NCBI GenBank assembly: GCA_963704075.1
Contig: CAVPGV010000004.1
Coordinates: 299,395-363,394, forward strand
Direction of reading: 5' to 3'
DNA length: 64,000 nucleotides
Source: JADKAV01 sp963704075
Lineage (GTDB): Bacteria; Actinomycetota; Actinomycetes; S36-B12; UBA10799
The notes under the pieces were generated by a model. The model was not told the origin of the DNA. It searched no databases and saw nothing but the letters and a program-made list of their open reading frames with translations. The translations under genes were made by a program, and so were the position numbers. Shown here piece by piece: positions 55,899 to 63,532 of the stretch. Position 1 is the first letter of the stretch; every line of letters begins with the position of its first letter.

Positions 55899-57754
55899 GG
55901 GGAGTGTGCATCATGTTCCGACGAAGACACTCGTGGCGGTGGTGGCCGGGATGGCGGTGGCCGGGTCGGTGCTGGTGGCACCGCAGGTCGTTGCCGAACC
56001 ATCGGCGGGCGCGCCGTCGTGGGGCGACAACGAATACGGGCAATTGGGCAACAACAGCACCATCAGACTCGGCGGTGCCGGTGGCGGTGAACACCGACGG
56101 GGTGCTGGCTGGCAAGACGGTCACCGCGATCAGCACGAGGAGCTACCATTCGTGTGCGGTGGCTGACGGTCAGGCCTACTGCTGGGGCAACAACGTCTAC
56201 GGCCAGTTGGGCAACAACATCACCACCGACTCCAGCGTGCCAGTGGCGGTGAACACCGACGAGAGTGCTGGCCGGCACGCACGGTCACCGCGATCAGCAC
56301 CGGGGTCTACCACTCGTGCGCGGTGGCCGACGGGAAGGCCTACTGCTGGGGCTACAACGGCGACGGGCAGTTGGGCAACAACACCACCACTGACTCGTAG
56401 GTGCCGGTGGCGGTGAACACCGCCGGGGTGCTGGCCGGCAAGACGATCACCGCGATTACCGCCGGAGGCCTCCACTCGTGTGCGGTGGCCGACGGCAAGG
56501 CCTACTGCTGGGGCGACAACTACTTCGGGCAGTTGGGCAACAACACCACCGCCGACTAACGGTGCCGGTGGCTGTAAACACCGGCGGGGTGCTGAACGGC
56601 AAGACGATCATCGCGATCAGCGACGGGGACGTACCACTCGTGTGTAGTGGCCGACGGGAAGGCCTACTGCTGGGGCTACAACTACTACGGACAGTTGGGC
56701 AACAACAGCTTCATCAACTCGAGCGTTCCGGTCGCGGTGAACACTGCCGGGCCGCTGGCCGGCAGGACGGTCACCGCGATCAGCGCCGGGGTGCATCACT
56801 CGTGTGCGGTGGCCGAGGGTCAGCGCTTCGTGCTGGGGCTACAACGCTACGGGGCAGTTGGGTAACAACAGCACCACCAACGCTTCAGCGTGCCGGTGGC
56901 GGTGGACACCGACGGAGCCGCTGGCTGGCAAGACGGTCACCGTCGATCACCGCGGGAAGTCTCCACTCGTGTGCGGTGGCTGACGGTAGGGCCTACTGCT
57001 GGGGCTGGAACGTCTACGGACAGTTGGGCAACAACACACCACAAAATCCAGCGTGCCCGGTTGCAGTGGAGACCAGCGGGGTACTGGCCGGACAAGACGA
57101 TCACCGCGATCAGCGCCGGGGTCTCCCATACGGCGGCGCTGGCGGCGGCCGCCCCGCAGCCGCCCGACCGCAGTCACCGGTGCGCGCGGTGAATGGGCAG
57201 GTGTCGGTGTCCTGGACCGTGCCCGGCGATAACGGCGGCTCCCCGATCCTCGACTACACGGTCACCGCGATCCCCGGCGGCGCCGGCTGCACCACCAGCA
57301 GCACCGCGTGTGTGGTGTCCGGGCTGGCCAACGGCACTGCCTACACGTTCACCGTGACCGCCCGCAACGCCATCGGCACCTCGGCGCCGTCGACGCCGTC
57401 GGCACCGGTCATACCCACCGCCCCACCGGTCCCGCGGTCACGCCGGTCAACCCGGCGAAGCAGACACAGACCGCGAAGGTGAAGGCGCCGAAGAAGATCA
57501 AGTACAAGGGCAAGACCGTCCTGCTGAAGAAGGCCGTGAAGACCAACGCCGGGCAAAAGGCCAAGTCCAAGGTCACCGTCAAACCCAAGAAGAAGAAGTA
57601 CGCCAAGGTCACGACCACCAAGAAGGGCAAAGTCAGGATCAAGACGTTCGGCAGGAAGAAGCTGAAGGTCACACTGAAACTGAAGGCACCCGCCACCGAT
57701 CAATACACCGCCTACACCTACACCAAGAAGTGGACCGTCAAGAAGAAGCGCTGA
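55899..57754 (+). CDS. Secreted RCC1-repeat / fibronectin III protein, heavily frameshifted
   Basis: Signal peptide (KTLVAVVAGMAVAGSVLVA) then about seven RCC1-type repeats spaced 161-166 nt (near 56018, 56179, 56341, 56502, 56665, 56829, 56995). Consensus: HSCAVADGKAYCWGYN-YGQLGNN-T-SSVPVAVNT, with GVLAGKTVTAIS between. Then a fibronectin III domain (QVSVSWTVPGDNGGSPILDY ... FTVTARNAIGTSAPS) and a lysine-rich tail (KGKTVLLKKAVKTNAGQKAK ... LKAPATDQYTAYTYTKKW). Roughly a dozen single-base insertions plus one deletion and one stop substitution break the repeat part. The insertion bias matches the rest of the window, so mis-assembly of a repeat array is as likely as decay. Likely an extracellular beta-propeller binding protein. 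Confidence 0.75.
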
Positions 57755-57944
57755 TAGTAGCCAACCCGCGTCAACACCAGGGTCCGTGCGCCGCGCCCAC
57801 ACCGGGACGCCGCCGAGAACATCGGGCGCTGGGGCTGTTCTGCCGACACTCCAGCCTCGGACCGGATCCTTACAGTGCAGCGGTGGGTTGACGTTCTCAC
57901 GATCCTCAGTGCCACAATCGCTGCAGGGGACATCGGGGAGGGGG

Positions 57945-58533
57945 ATGGGGGACTTGATCACGAAGAAGACGATTCTTCCGGCGGCGGTGGCGGCAAGCCT
58001 GGTGTCGACGATGGTGGGGCTGCAACCCGCATCAAGTCGGCAACTGGAAACTCTCACTCTGAAGGCCAAAGGCTGCAAGAACTGCGTGGTGTACTTCGGA
58101 TCACTTCAAGCCGGGATCAGTAAGCGGGTGCAACTGCGCAACGGTCGTGCCGAGGTCAGGCTGCCGGTGGACGCAGGCTGGTACGGCCTGTCGGTCGAGA
58201 CGCGGAGCGGGATGTCAGGCGGTGGTGCGGCGACGCTGGTAGTGATGAACTACGCAGGCTATGGCGCGGGTGACCGGGTATCGAACCGCAAGTCGAAGCG
58301 GGCCCCGTTCGGCACGAGTTGTGCCTACTTCTATGGCCCGGAGAAGGTTCGGTTCGTGGTGAAGCGGGACCGGCTACCGAAGCGATACTGGGGACAGCCT
58401 GGAGTTGGGCCCTGAAAGAAGTACCTGCGGGCGTGGGCATCACCTCAGCAGGACGCAGTGACCACGGACATGTACAACCCGACCAACAAGGGGCAGTTGG
58501 CCACGCAGAACGCGAACTGCGACTACCAGCCGT
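57945..58533 (+). CDS. Hypothetical secreted protein
   Basis: Start ATG 57945 with a GGGGAGGGGG ribosome site. N-terminal KKTILPAAVAASLVSTMVGL looks like a signal peptide. The mature part has LTLKAKGCKNCVVYFGSLQ, GGGAATLVVMNYAGYGAGD and CAYFYGPEKVRFVVKRD. The frame stops at 58415, but two compensating one-base shifts near 58390-58415 would extend it through ALKKYLRAWASPQQDAV to ANCDYQP at 58533, which reads better. No family recognised. Cargo of the tRNA-Lys element. Confidence 0.6.
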
Positions 58534-58609
58534 AAGGGTGCCCACGCCAGTAGTGCCATCCGGCGACCGCACGACGCACCCTGACTGTCATGAGGTGGGA
58601 GCAAGACAG

Positions 58610-59080
58610 TCATCAAGCCACGAGCACTTCTCACGGGAGTCGTGTTGCTTTGTCCTGCGACCAGCGCCGTCGCGGTCCCGCCACCACCAGGCGACTCCTA
58701 CTGGGCAGAGGACGGCAGGGTCGGTGGCAACGACATGGGCTTGATGTTCCTGCGCACTCGTGGTGACCGATTGTGTTTCGCGCAACCCCTCGGCCACGGA
58801 TTCGTCGATAGGAAGATCAAGCCGCACACCTACAAAGGGCTCGGTGTCCGGTCCGCAGCGGAGCACTCGCCAGCGCGTGCATATCGCTTTCGCCCCCCGC
58901 GCTTCGGGGTTGTTTGTCACCCTCACGTCTAGAGGCCGCCAGGTAGTTCCTGACAGTTGCTATTTGCGCGTGACCAGGCGAGAGATCATCCGGTCAACTC
59001 TCGGCAAGCAACCCAAGAAGTCACGGCCGGCGAAATCGCGGCGCCAGGTGTTGGACGATGTGCGCGCCCACGCCCCGTAG
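58610..59080 (+). pseudogene. Hypothetical secreted protein, frameshifted
   Basis: Reads KPRALLTGVVLLCPATSAVA (signal-like), then GDSYWAEDGRVGGNDMGLMF, RTRGDRLCFAQPLGHGF, and after a shift near 58880 HIAFAPRASGLFVTLTSRGR to DDVRAHAP at 59080. No start codon fits the first frame, so the 5' end is also damaged or mis-sequenced. Unknown family; adjacent to and similar in size to the previous gene. Confidence 0.4.
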
Positions 59081-59150
59081 CCCGAGAAGGAATCCCCGCC
59101 GGAACGGCTACGGCGCCAACACCTGGAGCGCGGCGGCGCGTAGCGCGCGT

Positions 59151-59170
59151 TGCTACATGCGTTGCTACAA
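59151..59170. repeat. Arm-type repeat, right end
   Basis: Identical to 54176-54195; lies 5 nt inside attR. Confidence 0.7.
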
Positions 59171-59175
59171 GAAAG

Positions 59176-59249
59176 GTGCGAAAACCGGGCCCAGAAGCCC
59201 GGTTTCGTGGTGGTGCGCCGCCAGGGACTCGAACCCCGAACCCGCTGGT
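59176..59249. other. attR: 3' part of the intact tRNA-Lys gene and its terminator
   Basis: The complete copy of the duplicated segment. On this side the tRNA remains functional, so recombination occurred within the tRNA 3' half or the hairpin beyond it. Confidence 0.85.
59182..59205 (-). terminator. Terminator of tRNA-Lys
   Basis: AAACCGGGC and GCCCGGTTT form a 9-bp stem with a 6-nt loop, followed by TTTTCG on the minus strand. Copied in attL. Confidence 0.8.
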
Positions 59250-59286
59250 TAAGAGCCAGCTGCTCTGCCAATTGAGCTAGCGGCGC
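59211..59286 (-). tRNA. tRNA-Lys (anticodon CTT)
   Basis: Cloverleaf on the minus strand: acceptor GCGCCGC/GCGGCGC, D-arm TAGCTCAATTGGCAGAGCA, anticodon loop CTCTTAA in stem GCTGG/CCAGC, T-arm GGGG-TTCGAGT-CCCT, and an encoded CCA end. Reads AAG codons. Attachment target of the element to its left. Confidence 0.95.
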
Positions 59287-59616
59287 AACGAGCACGAGCA
59301 TAGCAGCCAGCATGACTCGCGCTGCATGCTGGACGCGGCTGCGAAGCGTGCCTCGCTGACGACCGGTGCAAACCGGCACTCCTGATTTGAGGGGGAGCTG
59401 GCGCGGGATCGGTCGGCTGGGCGACCTGCGAATATCGGACCCGCGCCTTGCGGTGACAGGACGACCTCTCACTGGTCGCCTCTTCACCGAAAGACCACAG
59501 AACTGCGTCAGGCAACGGCTTTCAGACAATGCGCCGCACGGGTTCGCGGATCTTCCTCTGCTGGTGGTGTGGAATGCAGCGGGTGCCAGCAGCCCGGTAG
59601 TCTCGGCACCGACGGC
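59287..59616. other. 330-nt gap without a gene
   Basis: Holds the tRNA-Lys promoter and a short hairpin (CCAGCATG/CATGCTGG, 59311-59336). I see no other coding or RNA signal. Confidence 0.5.
59297..59302 (-). promoter_or_regulatory. -10 box of tRNA-Lys
   Basis: TATGCT (minus strand), 10 nt before the mature 5' end, leaving a leader of about 3 nt. Confidence 0.6.
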
Positions 59617-59925
59617 CTACAGGTACAGCCCCGTCTCCTCGGAATCGAGGTGCTCGGCCGCCACGGCATGCACGTCCCGCTCCCTCAGTAGCACGTAGCT
59701 GCTGCCTTGAAGTTCCACGACGGCGCGATCCTCGGGCTCGTACAGAACCCGGTCGTCGGTGGTCATGTGCCGCACGTTGGGGCCGGTTGCCACGACGGTC
59801 GCCCACGTGAGCCGCTTGCCGACTGAGGCTGTCGCAGGGATCAGGATGCCCCCGGAGGAATGGCGCTCCCCGTCGCTCTCGGCGCTGACCAGAACCCGAT
59901 CGTGCAAGAGCTTGATCGGGAGCAT
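59617..59925 (-). CDS. GroES-like (chaperonin 10 family) protein
   Basis: 102 residues from ATG 59925. The beta-barrel pattern LLHDRVLVSAE ... GGILIPATA ... ATVVATGPNVR ... DRVLYEPEDRAVVELQGSSY resembles GroES, including the mobile-loop region SSGGILIP. It is not next to groEL and is more diverged than true GroES; actinobacteria often have such a solitary paralogue beside a DUF3618 gene. Overlaps the DUF3618 stop by one base (TGATG). Confidence 0.82.
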   Translation of the reverse strand: MLPIKLLHDRVLVSAESDGERHSSGGILIPATASVGKRLTWATVVATGPNVRHMTTDDRVLYEPEDRAVVELQGSSYVLLRERDVHAVAAEHLDSEETGLYL

Positions 59926-60260
59926 CAGTCGGTGATCCGCCTCCACGTGCGCCGCACCACGATGATCGCCACCACGACACCCACCGTGCCGGCGACCCGG
60001 TCGACCCGCACGGCGCCGTACTCATCGGTGTAGAAGGCTTTGACTTTGGTGACCTGGCGCGAGGCGATGTTCTTGGGGCTCGCGGCCACCTTCAGTTCGT
60101 CGAGCGTGTTCGCCAGGCGCTGACGGGTCGCTTCCATGTCGGCCTCGATCTCGGCCATACTGCGTGGCGCCGGTTGCGCGGTGACCACGGCTTCACGGGG
60201 CTTCTGCTTGTCCAGTTCACTGGAACCTGTGCGGACAACGGCGTCGCCGGAATCAGACAT
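59925..60260 (-). CDS. DUF3618 domain protein
   Basis: 111 residues. The core SMAEIEADMEATRQRLANTLDE and LKVAASPKNIASRQVTKVKAF is the DUF3618 signature, followed by a single C-terminal membrane helix (VAGTVGVVVAIIVV). Function unknown; the helical domain probably lies on the cytoplasmic membrane face. Cotranscribed with the GroES-like gene. Confidence 0.88.
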   Translation of the reverse strand: MSDSGDAVVRTGSSELDKQKPREAVVTAQPAPRSMAEIEADMEATRQRLANTLDELKVAASPKNIASRQVTKVKAFYTDEYGAVRVDRVAGTVGVVVAIIVVRRTWRRITD

Positions 60261-60266
60261 GGCCTC

Positions 60267-60272
60267 ACTCTA
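60267..60272 (-). promoter_or_regulatory. -10 box of the DUF3618-GroES-like pair
   Basis: TAGAGT (minus strand), 6 nt before ATG 60260. Confidence 0.55.
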
Positions 60273-60286
60273 TCCGGCTGACCCGC

Positions 60287-61018
60287 CTAGACATCGTCAG
60301 TGCGCAGAATCACCCCGTACGGCAACTCCAGCCGGAATCGGGCCAGCAGTTCGGCATCGGTGAGAAGCTCGTGCGTAGGCCCGTCGTATCGGATCCGACC
60401 GTCAGACAGCACGATGCTGCGCGGGCACAGTTGCCATGCGAACAACAGGTCGTGGGTCACCATGAGCATCGTGACGTCCAGGCTCTCCAGGACCTCGGCG
60501 AGTTCTCGACGACTGGCAGGATCCAGGTTGGAGCTCGGCTCATCGAGTACGAGGATCTCCGGATCCATACTCAACACCGTGGCGATGGCCACGCGCCGCC
60601 GCTGCCCGAAGGACAGGTGATGGGGAGCGCGTTGTGCCACCGCTCCCATCCCGACGGCCTCCAGCGCCCGCTTGACCCGCCCAGGCACGTCGGGCAGCTC
60701 GAAGTTGGTCGGTCCGAAGGCGACATCCTGGGCCACTGTGGGCATGAACAGTTGATCGTCGGGGTCTTGGAAGACCATCCCGACCTGCCGGCGCGTCTCG
60801 CGCAGTGTGGAGCGCTCCACACGCTGACCCGCGACGCGGACCTCTCCCTCCTGGGTCTCCAGCACGCCGTTGAGATGCAGCGCCAGAGTGGTCTTGCCCG
60901 CTCCGTTCGGACCGAGTAACGCAACCCGCTCATCGCGAGCAATGCCCAACGAGACGTCCTGCAAGGCCGCTGTGCCATCGGGATACGTGTAGTCGACACC
61001 GCGCAGTTCGATCACCAT
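60287..61018 (-). CDS. cbiO: Cobalt/nickel ECF transporter ATPase CbiO
   Basis: 243 residues. ABC ATPase: Walker A GPNGAGKTTL, Q-loop FQDPDDQLFMPTV (the ECF-type FQ-P-DQ), signature LSFGQRRRVAIA, Walker B ILVLDEPSSNLD, H-switch MVTHDL. Single ATPase likely acting as a homodimer. ATG 61018 overlaps the cbiQ end by 7 nt. Last gene of cbiMNQO. Confidence 0.95.
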   Translation of the reverse strand: MVIELRGVDYTYPDGTAALQDVSLGIARDERVALLGPNGAGKTTLALHLNGVLETQEGEVRVAGQRVERSTLRETRRQVGMVFQDPDDQLFMPTVAQDVAFGPTNFELPDVPGRVKRALEAVGMGAVAQRAPHHLSFGQRRRVAIATVLSMDPEILVLDEPSSNLDPASRRELAEVLESLDVTMLMVTHDLLFAWQLCPRSIVLSDGRIRYDGPTHELLTDAELLARFRLELPYGVILRTDDV

Positions 61019-61767
61019 TGCGCCACCACACCGATCCCGAGAATGATGCCGGCACTCACGGGAAGCACCGCGGCGATCGCCCAGGAGTGTGCGCGACCGG
61101 CGGGAGGTGCGGGCAGTTTGCCGTCGTAGCCGCGACTGACCAGGGCCAAGTGGACCCGTTCACCGCGCTCGTAGGACCGGACGAACAGCGCTGCGAGACC
61201 GGATGCGATGACCGGCCAGGACCGCGGGGAGGTCGAGCGCATGCCCCGGACGTGCTGCGCGACCCGCATCCGCGTGTACTGGTCGGCGACCACGTCGACA
61301 TAGCGGACGAAGAACGTAAGGATGGCCACGACCGCCGACGGCATGCGCAGCGACTGCAGGCCTGCGACTAGGTCCACCGGGAGGGTGGTGGCGGACAGCA
61401 GAGTCGCCGTCAGGACTCCCAGAGACGCCTTGATCAGGATGTTCCATGCCGCCCACAGACCGGCGATCGACAATCCACCGACACCATCCGGCGGCGGGCC
61501 GACGAAGGGTAGGAGAAGCGCGAACAACACGAACGGGATCTCGATCGTCAGCCCCACGAGAAGCCGGCGGATCGGGACCTTCGCCACCACTAGGGAAACG
61601 GTCAGCACCACCGCGTATGCGACGAAGGCAGCCACCCATTCGCGCGGGGTCAGAACCACGATGAAGACGAACGTGATCGCAGCGACCAGTTTCGACTGGG
61701 CGGACAGCCGGTGGGCAAGCGACGCGGCGTCGACGTAGCCGCGGTGCAGGAGCCCGGTGTCGCTCAG
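61012..61767 (-). CDS. cbiQ: Cobalt/nickel ECF transporter transmembrane subunit CbiQ
   Basis: About 251 residues with five to six membrane helices and the coupling motifs ARG-like RMRVAQHVRGMRS and RSYERGERVHLALVSRGYDG that contact the ATPase. The reading frame has no ATG/GTG/TTG near its 5' end; the natural start is CTG 61767, which overlaps the cbiN stop as CTGA, the same layout as the ATGA/GTGA joints elsewhere. It is either a rare CTG start or a base error. Confidence 0.9.
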   Translation of the reverse strand: MSDTGLLHRGYVDAASLAHRLSAQSKLVAAITFVFIVVLTPREWVAAFVAYAVVLTVSLVVAKVPIRRLLVGLTIEIPFVLFALLLPFVGPPPDGVGGLSIAGLWAAWNILIKASLGVLTATLLSATTLPVDLVAGLQSLRMPSAVVAILTFFVRYVDVVADQYTRMRVAQHVRGMRSTSPRSWPVIASGLAALFVRSYERGERVHLALVSRGYDGKLPAPPAGRAHSWAIAAVLPVSAGIILGIGVVAQW

Positions 61768-62051
61768 TGTCGCCGTTCCCGGATCAGATAGAACAACCCG
61801 AATCCGAGGCCTGCCGTCACCGCGACGCCGACGACCCCGGCCGCCGCACCACCGAGCCGTTCGTCCGACGCCCCGGACAGGGAGTAGCCGGCCAACGGAG
61901 ACGAGCCTGCGGCCGAATCCTGCTCGTTCGCGGCGATGCCGTGGTCCTCGGCGACCTTGTTGAGGCCGTCGGGTGCCGAGGATGCGTACAGACTCACGAC
62001 AGCGGCCAGGGCGACGGCGATCAATCCGCCGATGATCAGAAGCCGTTTCAT
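61764..62051 (-). CDS. cbiN: PDGLE-domain protein, CbiN-like subunit
   Basis: 95 residues: N-terminal helix (LLIIGGLIAVALAAVVSLYA), extracytoplasmic SSAPDGLNKVAEDHGI (the PDGLE motif), and a C-terminal helix. Works with CbiM in metal capture. ATGA overlap with cbiM. Confidence 0.9.
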   Translation of the reverse strand: MKRLLIIGGLIAVALAAVVSLYASSAPDGLNKVAEDHGIAANEQDSAAGSSPLAGYSLSGASDERLGGAAAGVVGVAVTAGLGFGLFYLIRERRH

Positions 62052-62749
62052 GCCGACACCACTTCCGGTCGCCGCACTGGGCGCGCCAGAGCAGTGCCTT
62101 GCACGCCGGCGACGATGTCGGGCCGCGAGGCCAGGACCGCCGCCACGACCAAGCCCGTGATGATGCCCTCCCCGATGCCGATGAGTACGTGCACCCCACC
62201 CATGGCGGCTGCGACTGCGGCCAGCGACACCGGAGCCGTACCACCCAGGGCGTACTCGGCCACAAATGCCAAAGCCGACGCCGGGACCGATAGGAACGCC
62301 GCGACGCCGGCTACCAGCGCAGCCCCCTTCGGCGTTTTCACGAACCGAACCCCAACGCGGAAGACCAGCCAACCGACCACCGCGGTCACGATCGCCATGT
62401 TCAGCACGTTGATGCCCAACGCGGTCAGGCCGCCATCTGCGAACAACAGGGCCTGCACCACCAGGACGACGGTGACGACCAGCATGCCCGCCCACGGCCC
62501 CACCAGGATCGCGGCCAGTGCCCCGCCGAGCAGGTGCCCACTGGTCCCGGCGCCGACGGGGAAGTTGATCATCTGCGCGGCGAAGATGAAGACTGCGGTG
62601 AGGCCGGCGAGCGGCGCGGTCCGATCGTCGAGTTCTGCACGGGAGCGAACCACCGCCACGCCGAGCACAGCGGCAGCGAGAACGAACGCGAACAGGCTCA
62701 CCGGCGCGTCGATGAATCCATCGGGGACATGCATCGCGAGCAGTTGCAT
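62048..62749 (-). CDS. cbiM: Cobalt/nickel ECF transporter substrate-binding subunit CbiM
   Basis: 233 residues. The N-terminal MHVPDGFIDA supplies the metal ligands (N-terminal amine and His in the M-H-x-P motif), followed by membrane helices with AAQMINFPVGAGTSGHLLGG, the family core. The annotated start at 62749 (MQLLAMHVPDGF) is fixed by the promoter; an inner ATG gives MHVPDGF exactly, the usual mature N-terminus, so the inner start may be the one used. First gene of cbiMNQO. Confidence 0.93.
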   Translation of the reverse strand: MQLLAMHVPDGFIDAPVSLFAFVLAAAVLGVAVVRSRAELDDRTAPLAGLTAVFIFAAQMINFPVGAGTSGHLLGGALAAILVGPWAGMLVVTVVLVVQALLFADGGLTALGINVLNMAIVTAVVGWLVFRVGVRFVKTPKGAALVAGVAAFLSVPASALAFVAEYALGGTAPVSLAAVAAAMGGVHVLIGIGEGIITGLVVAAVLASRPDIVAGVQGTALARPVRRPEVVSA

Positions 62750-62756
62750 GGCCCCC

Positions 62757-62762
62757 AGCATA
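62757..62762 (-). promoter_or_regulatory. -10 box of cbiMNQO
   Basis: TATGCT (minus strand), exactly 7 nt before ATG 62749, downstream of the 25-bp palindrome. Confidence 0.6.
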
Positions 62763-62766
62763 CGGG

Positions 62767-62791
62767 GTTATTGCGAACTGTTCGCAATAAC
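62767..62791. promoter_or_regulatory. Perfect palindrome, likely operator of cbiMNQO
   Basis: GTTATTGCGAA-ctg-TTCGCAATAAC: two perfect 11-bp arms around 3 nt. It ends 5 bp upstream of the -10 box, covering the -35/spacer, the position of a repressor site. A metal-responsive regulator (Ni/Co or Zn, Fur- or ArsR-like) is the natural guess; the regulator gene is not in the window. Confidence 0.75.
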
Positions 62792-62845
62792 GGTCACGGT
62801 CCTCAGCGGTCCCGTACCCGGATTGCCGACCCGCAACGACCCCTC

Positions 62846-62851
62846 TAGGCT
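62846..62851 (+). promoter_or_regulatory. -10 box of bcp
   Basis: TAGGCT, 6 nt before ATG 62858. Confidence 0.55.
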
Positions 62852-62857
62852 CACGAT

Positions 62858-63331
62858 ATGACCACGAATGTCCGACTTGAACCCGGCGACGCCGCACCCG
62901 ATTTCACCGCCACCGACGACCAGGGCCAGACCGTGAGTCTGTCCGACTTCGCCGGATCGACGCTGGTGCTGTATGCGTATCCCGCAGCGATGACGCCCGG
63001 ATGCACCACACAGGCCTGCGACTTCCGCGACTCCCTGGACGCCCTGGCCGCAGCGGGTGTCAAGGTCGTGGGCATCAGCCCCGACAAGCCGGAGAAGCTC
63101 GCGAAGTTCCGGGAGCGTGACGGCTTGACGTTCCCGCTGCTCAGCGACCAAGACCACAAGATCCTCGAGGCCTACGGCGCCTGGGGCGAGAAAAACCTGT
63201 ACGGCAAGAAGTACGTGGGAGTCATTCGGTCCACGTTCGTGATCGACGCTGAGGCGAAGATCGAACGCGCCATGTACAACGTGAAGGCCAAGGGCCACGT
63301 CGCGAAACTGCGTTCGGAACTGGGTGTCTGA
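62858..63331 (+). CDS. bcp: Thioredoxin-dependent thiol peroxidase (Bcp/PrxQ)
   Basis: 157 residues. Peroxiredoxin Q: peroxidatic Cys in MTPGCTTQACDFRD with the resolving Cys five residues on, GDAAPDFTATDDQG, GISPDKPEKLAKF, and VIRSTFVID. Reduces hydroperoxides with thioredoxin. Divergent from cbiMNQO; the palindrome lies about 66 bp upstream of its start and could in principle affect both. Confidence 0.96.
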   Translation: MTTNVRLEPGDAAPDFTATDDQGQTVSLSDFAGSTLVLYAYPAAMTPGCTTQACDFRDSLDALAAAGVKVVGISPDKPEKLAKFRERDGLTFPLLSDQDHKILEAYGAWGEKNLYGKKYVGVIRSTFVIDAEAKIERAMYNVKAKGHVAKLRSELGV

Positions 63332-63384
63332 GCGTGACGCAACGCCCAGACGCTCCGACTTCACCGTGCATGCCACAGATGTGA

Positions 63385-63493
63385 GACAAAAGGCACAGCC
63401 GTGAGAGATCGGTACAGGCGTTCGACAACCACGGCCCGTGCAACTCCAACGCCTGTGCCTTTGTCCAACGCCCGTACGCAACTCCAACGGCTG
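63385..63493. repeat. Intergenic repeat C, copy before tRNA-Leu
   Basis: Three units of about 20 nt (CAACTCCAACGCCTGTGC, TTGTCCAACGCCCGTACG, CAACTCCAACGGCTGTC) at 63441-63495, related to 42932-42980. GACAAAAGGCACAG (63385-63398) pairs with CTGTGCCTTTGTC (63453-63465) with a one-base bulge. No gene in 63332-63532. Confidence 0.6.
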
Positions 63494-63516
63494 TCAAGCA
63501 CCCGCTAGCCCCGCGC

Positions 63517-63522
63517 TAGGCT
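63517..63522 (+). promoter_or_regulatory. -10 box of tRNA-Leu
   Basis: TAGGCT, 10 nt before the tRNA 5' end, the same spacing as at tRNA-Lys. Confidence 0.55.
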
Positions 63523-63532
63523 GGGGCGGATC

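Larger units (their letters stand above)
54012..59249. mobile_element. Small integrated element at tRNA-Lys
   Basis: A 5.2-kb segment bounded by direct repeats of the tRNA-Lys 3' end. An identical 20-nt sequence, TGCTACATGCGTTGCTACAA, lies just inside each boundary (54176-54195 and 59151-59170), as expected for integrase arm sites. It holds a broken tyrosine recombinase beside the left end and at least four secreted-protein genes, with no replication or transfer genes. Base composition is locally less GC-rich (about 55.2-55.8 kb). Probably a degenerate integrative element or a satellite needing a helper. Confidence 0.82.

Noticed and set aside
55990..57160. Regular 161-166 nt repeats that could suggest a CRISPR-like or satellite array
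   Set aside because: The units translate as RCC1 repeats (CWG-N-YGQLGNN) and have no constant repeat/variable spacer structure.
62749..62857. Cobalamin riboswitch before cbiMNQO
   Set aside because: The gap is only 108 bp, the promoter puts the transcript start at the ATG, and no B12-box-like sequence is seen.
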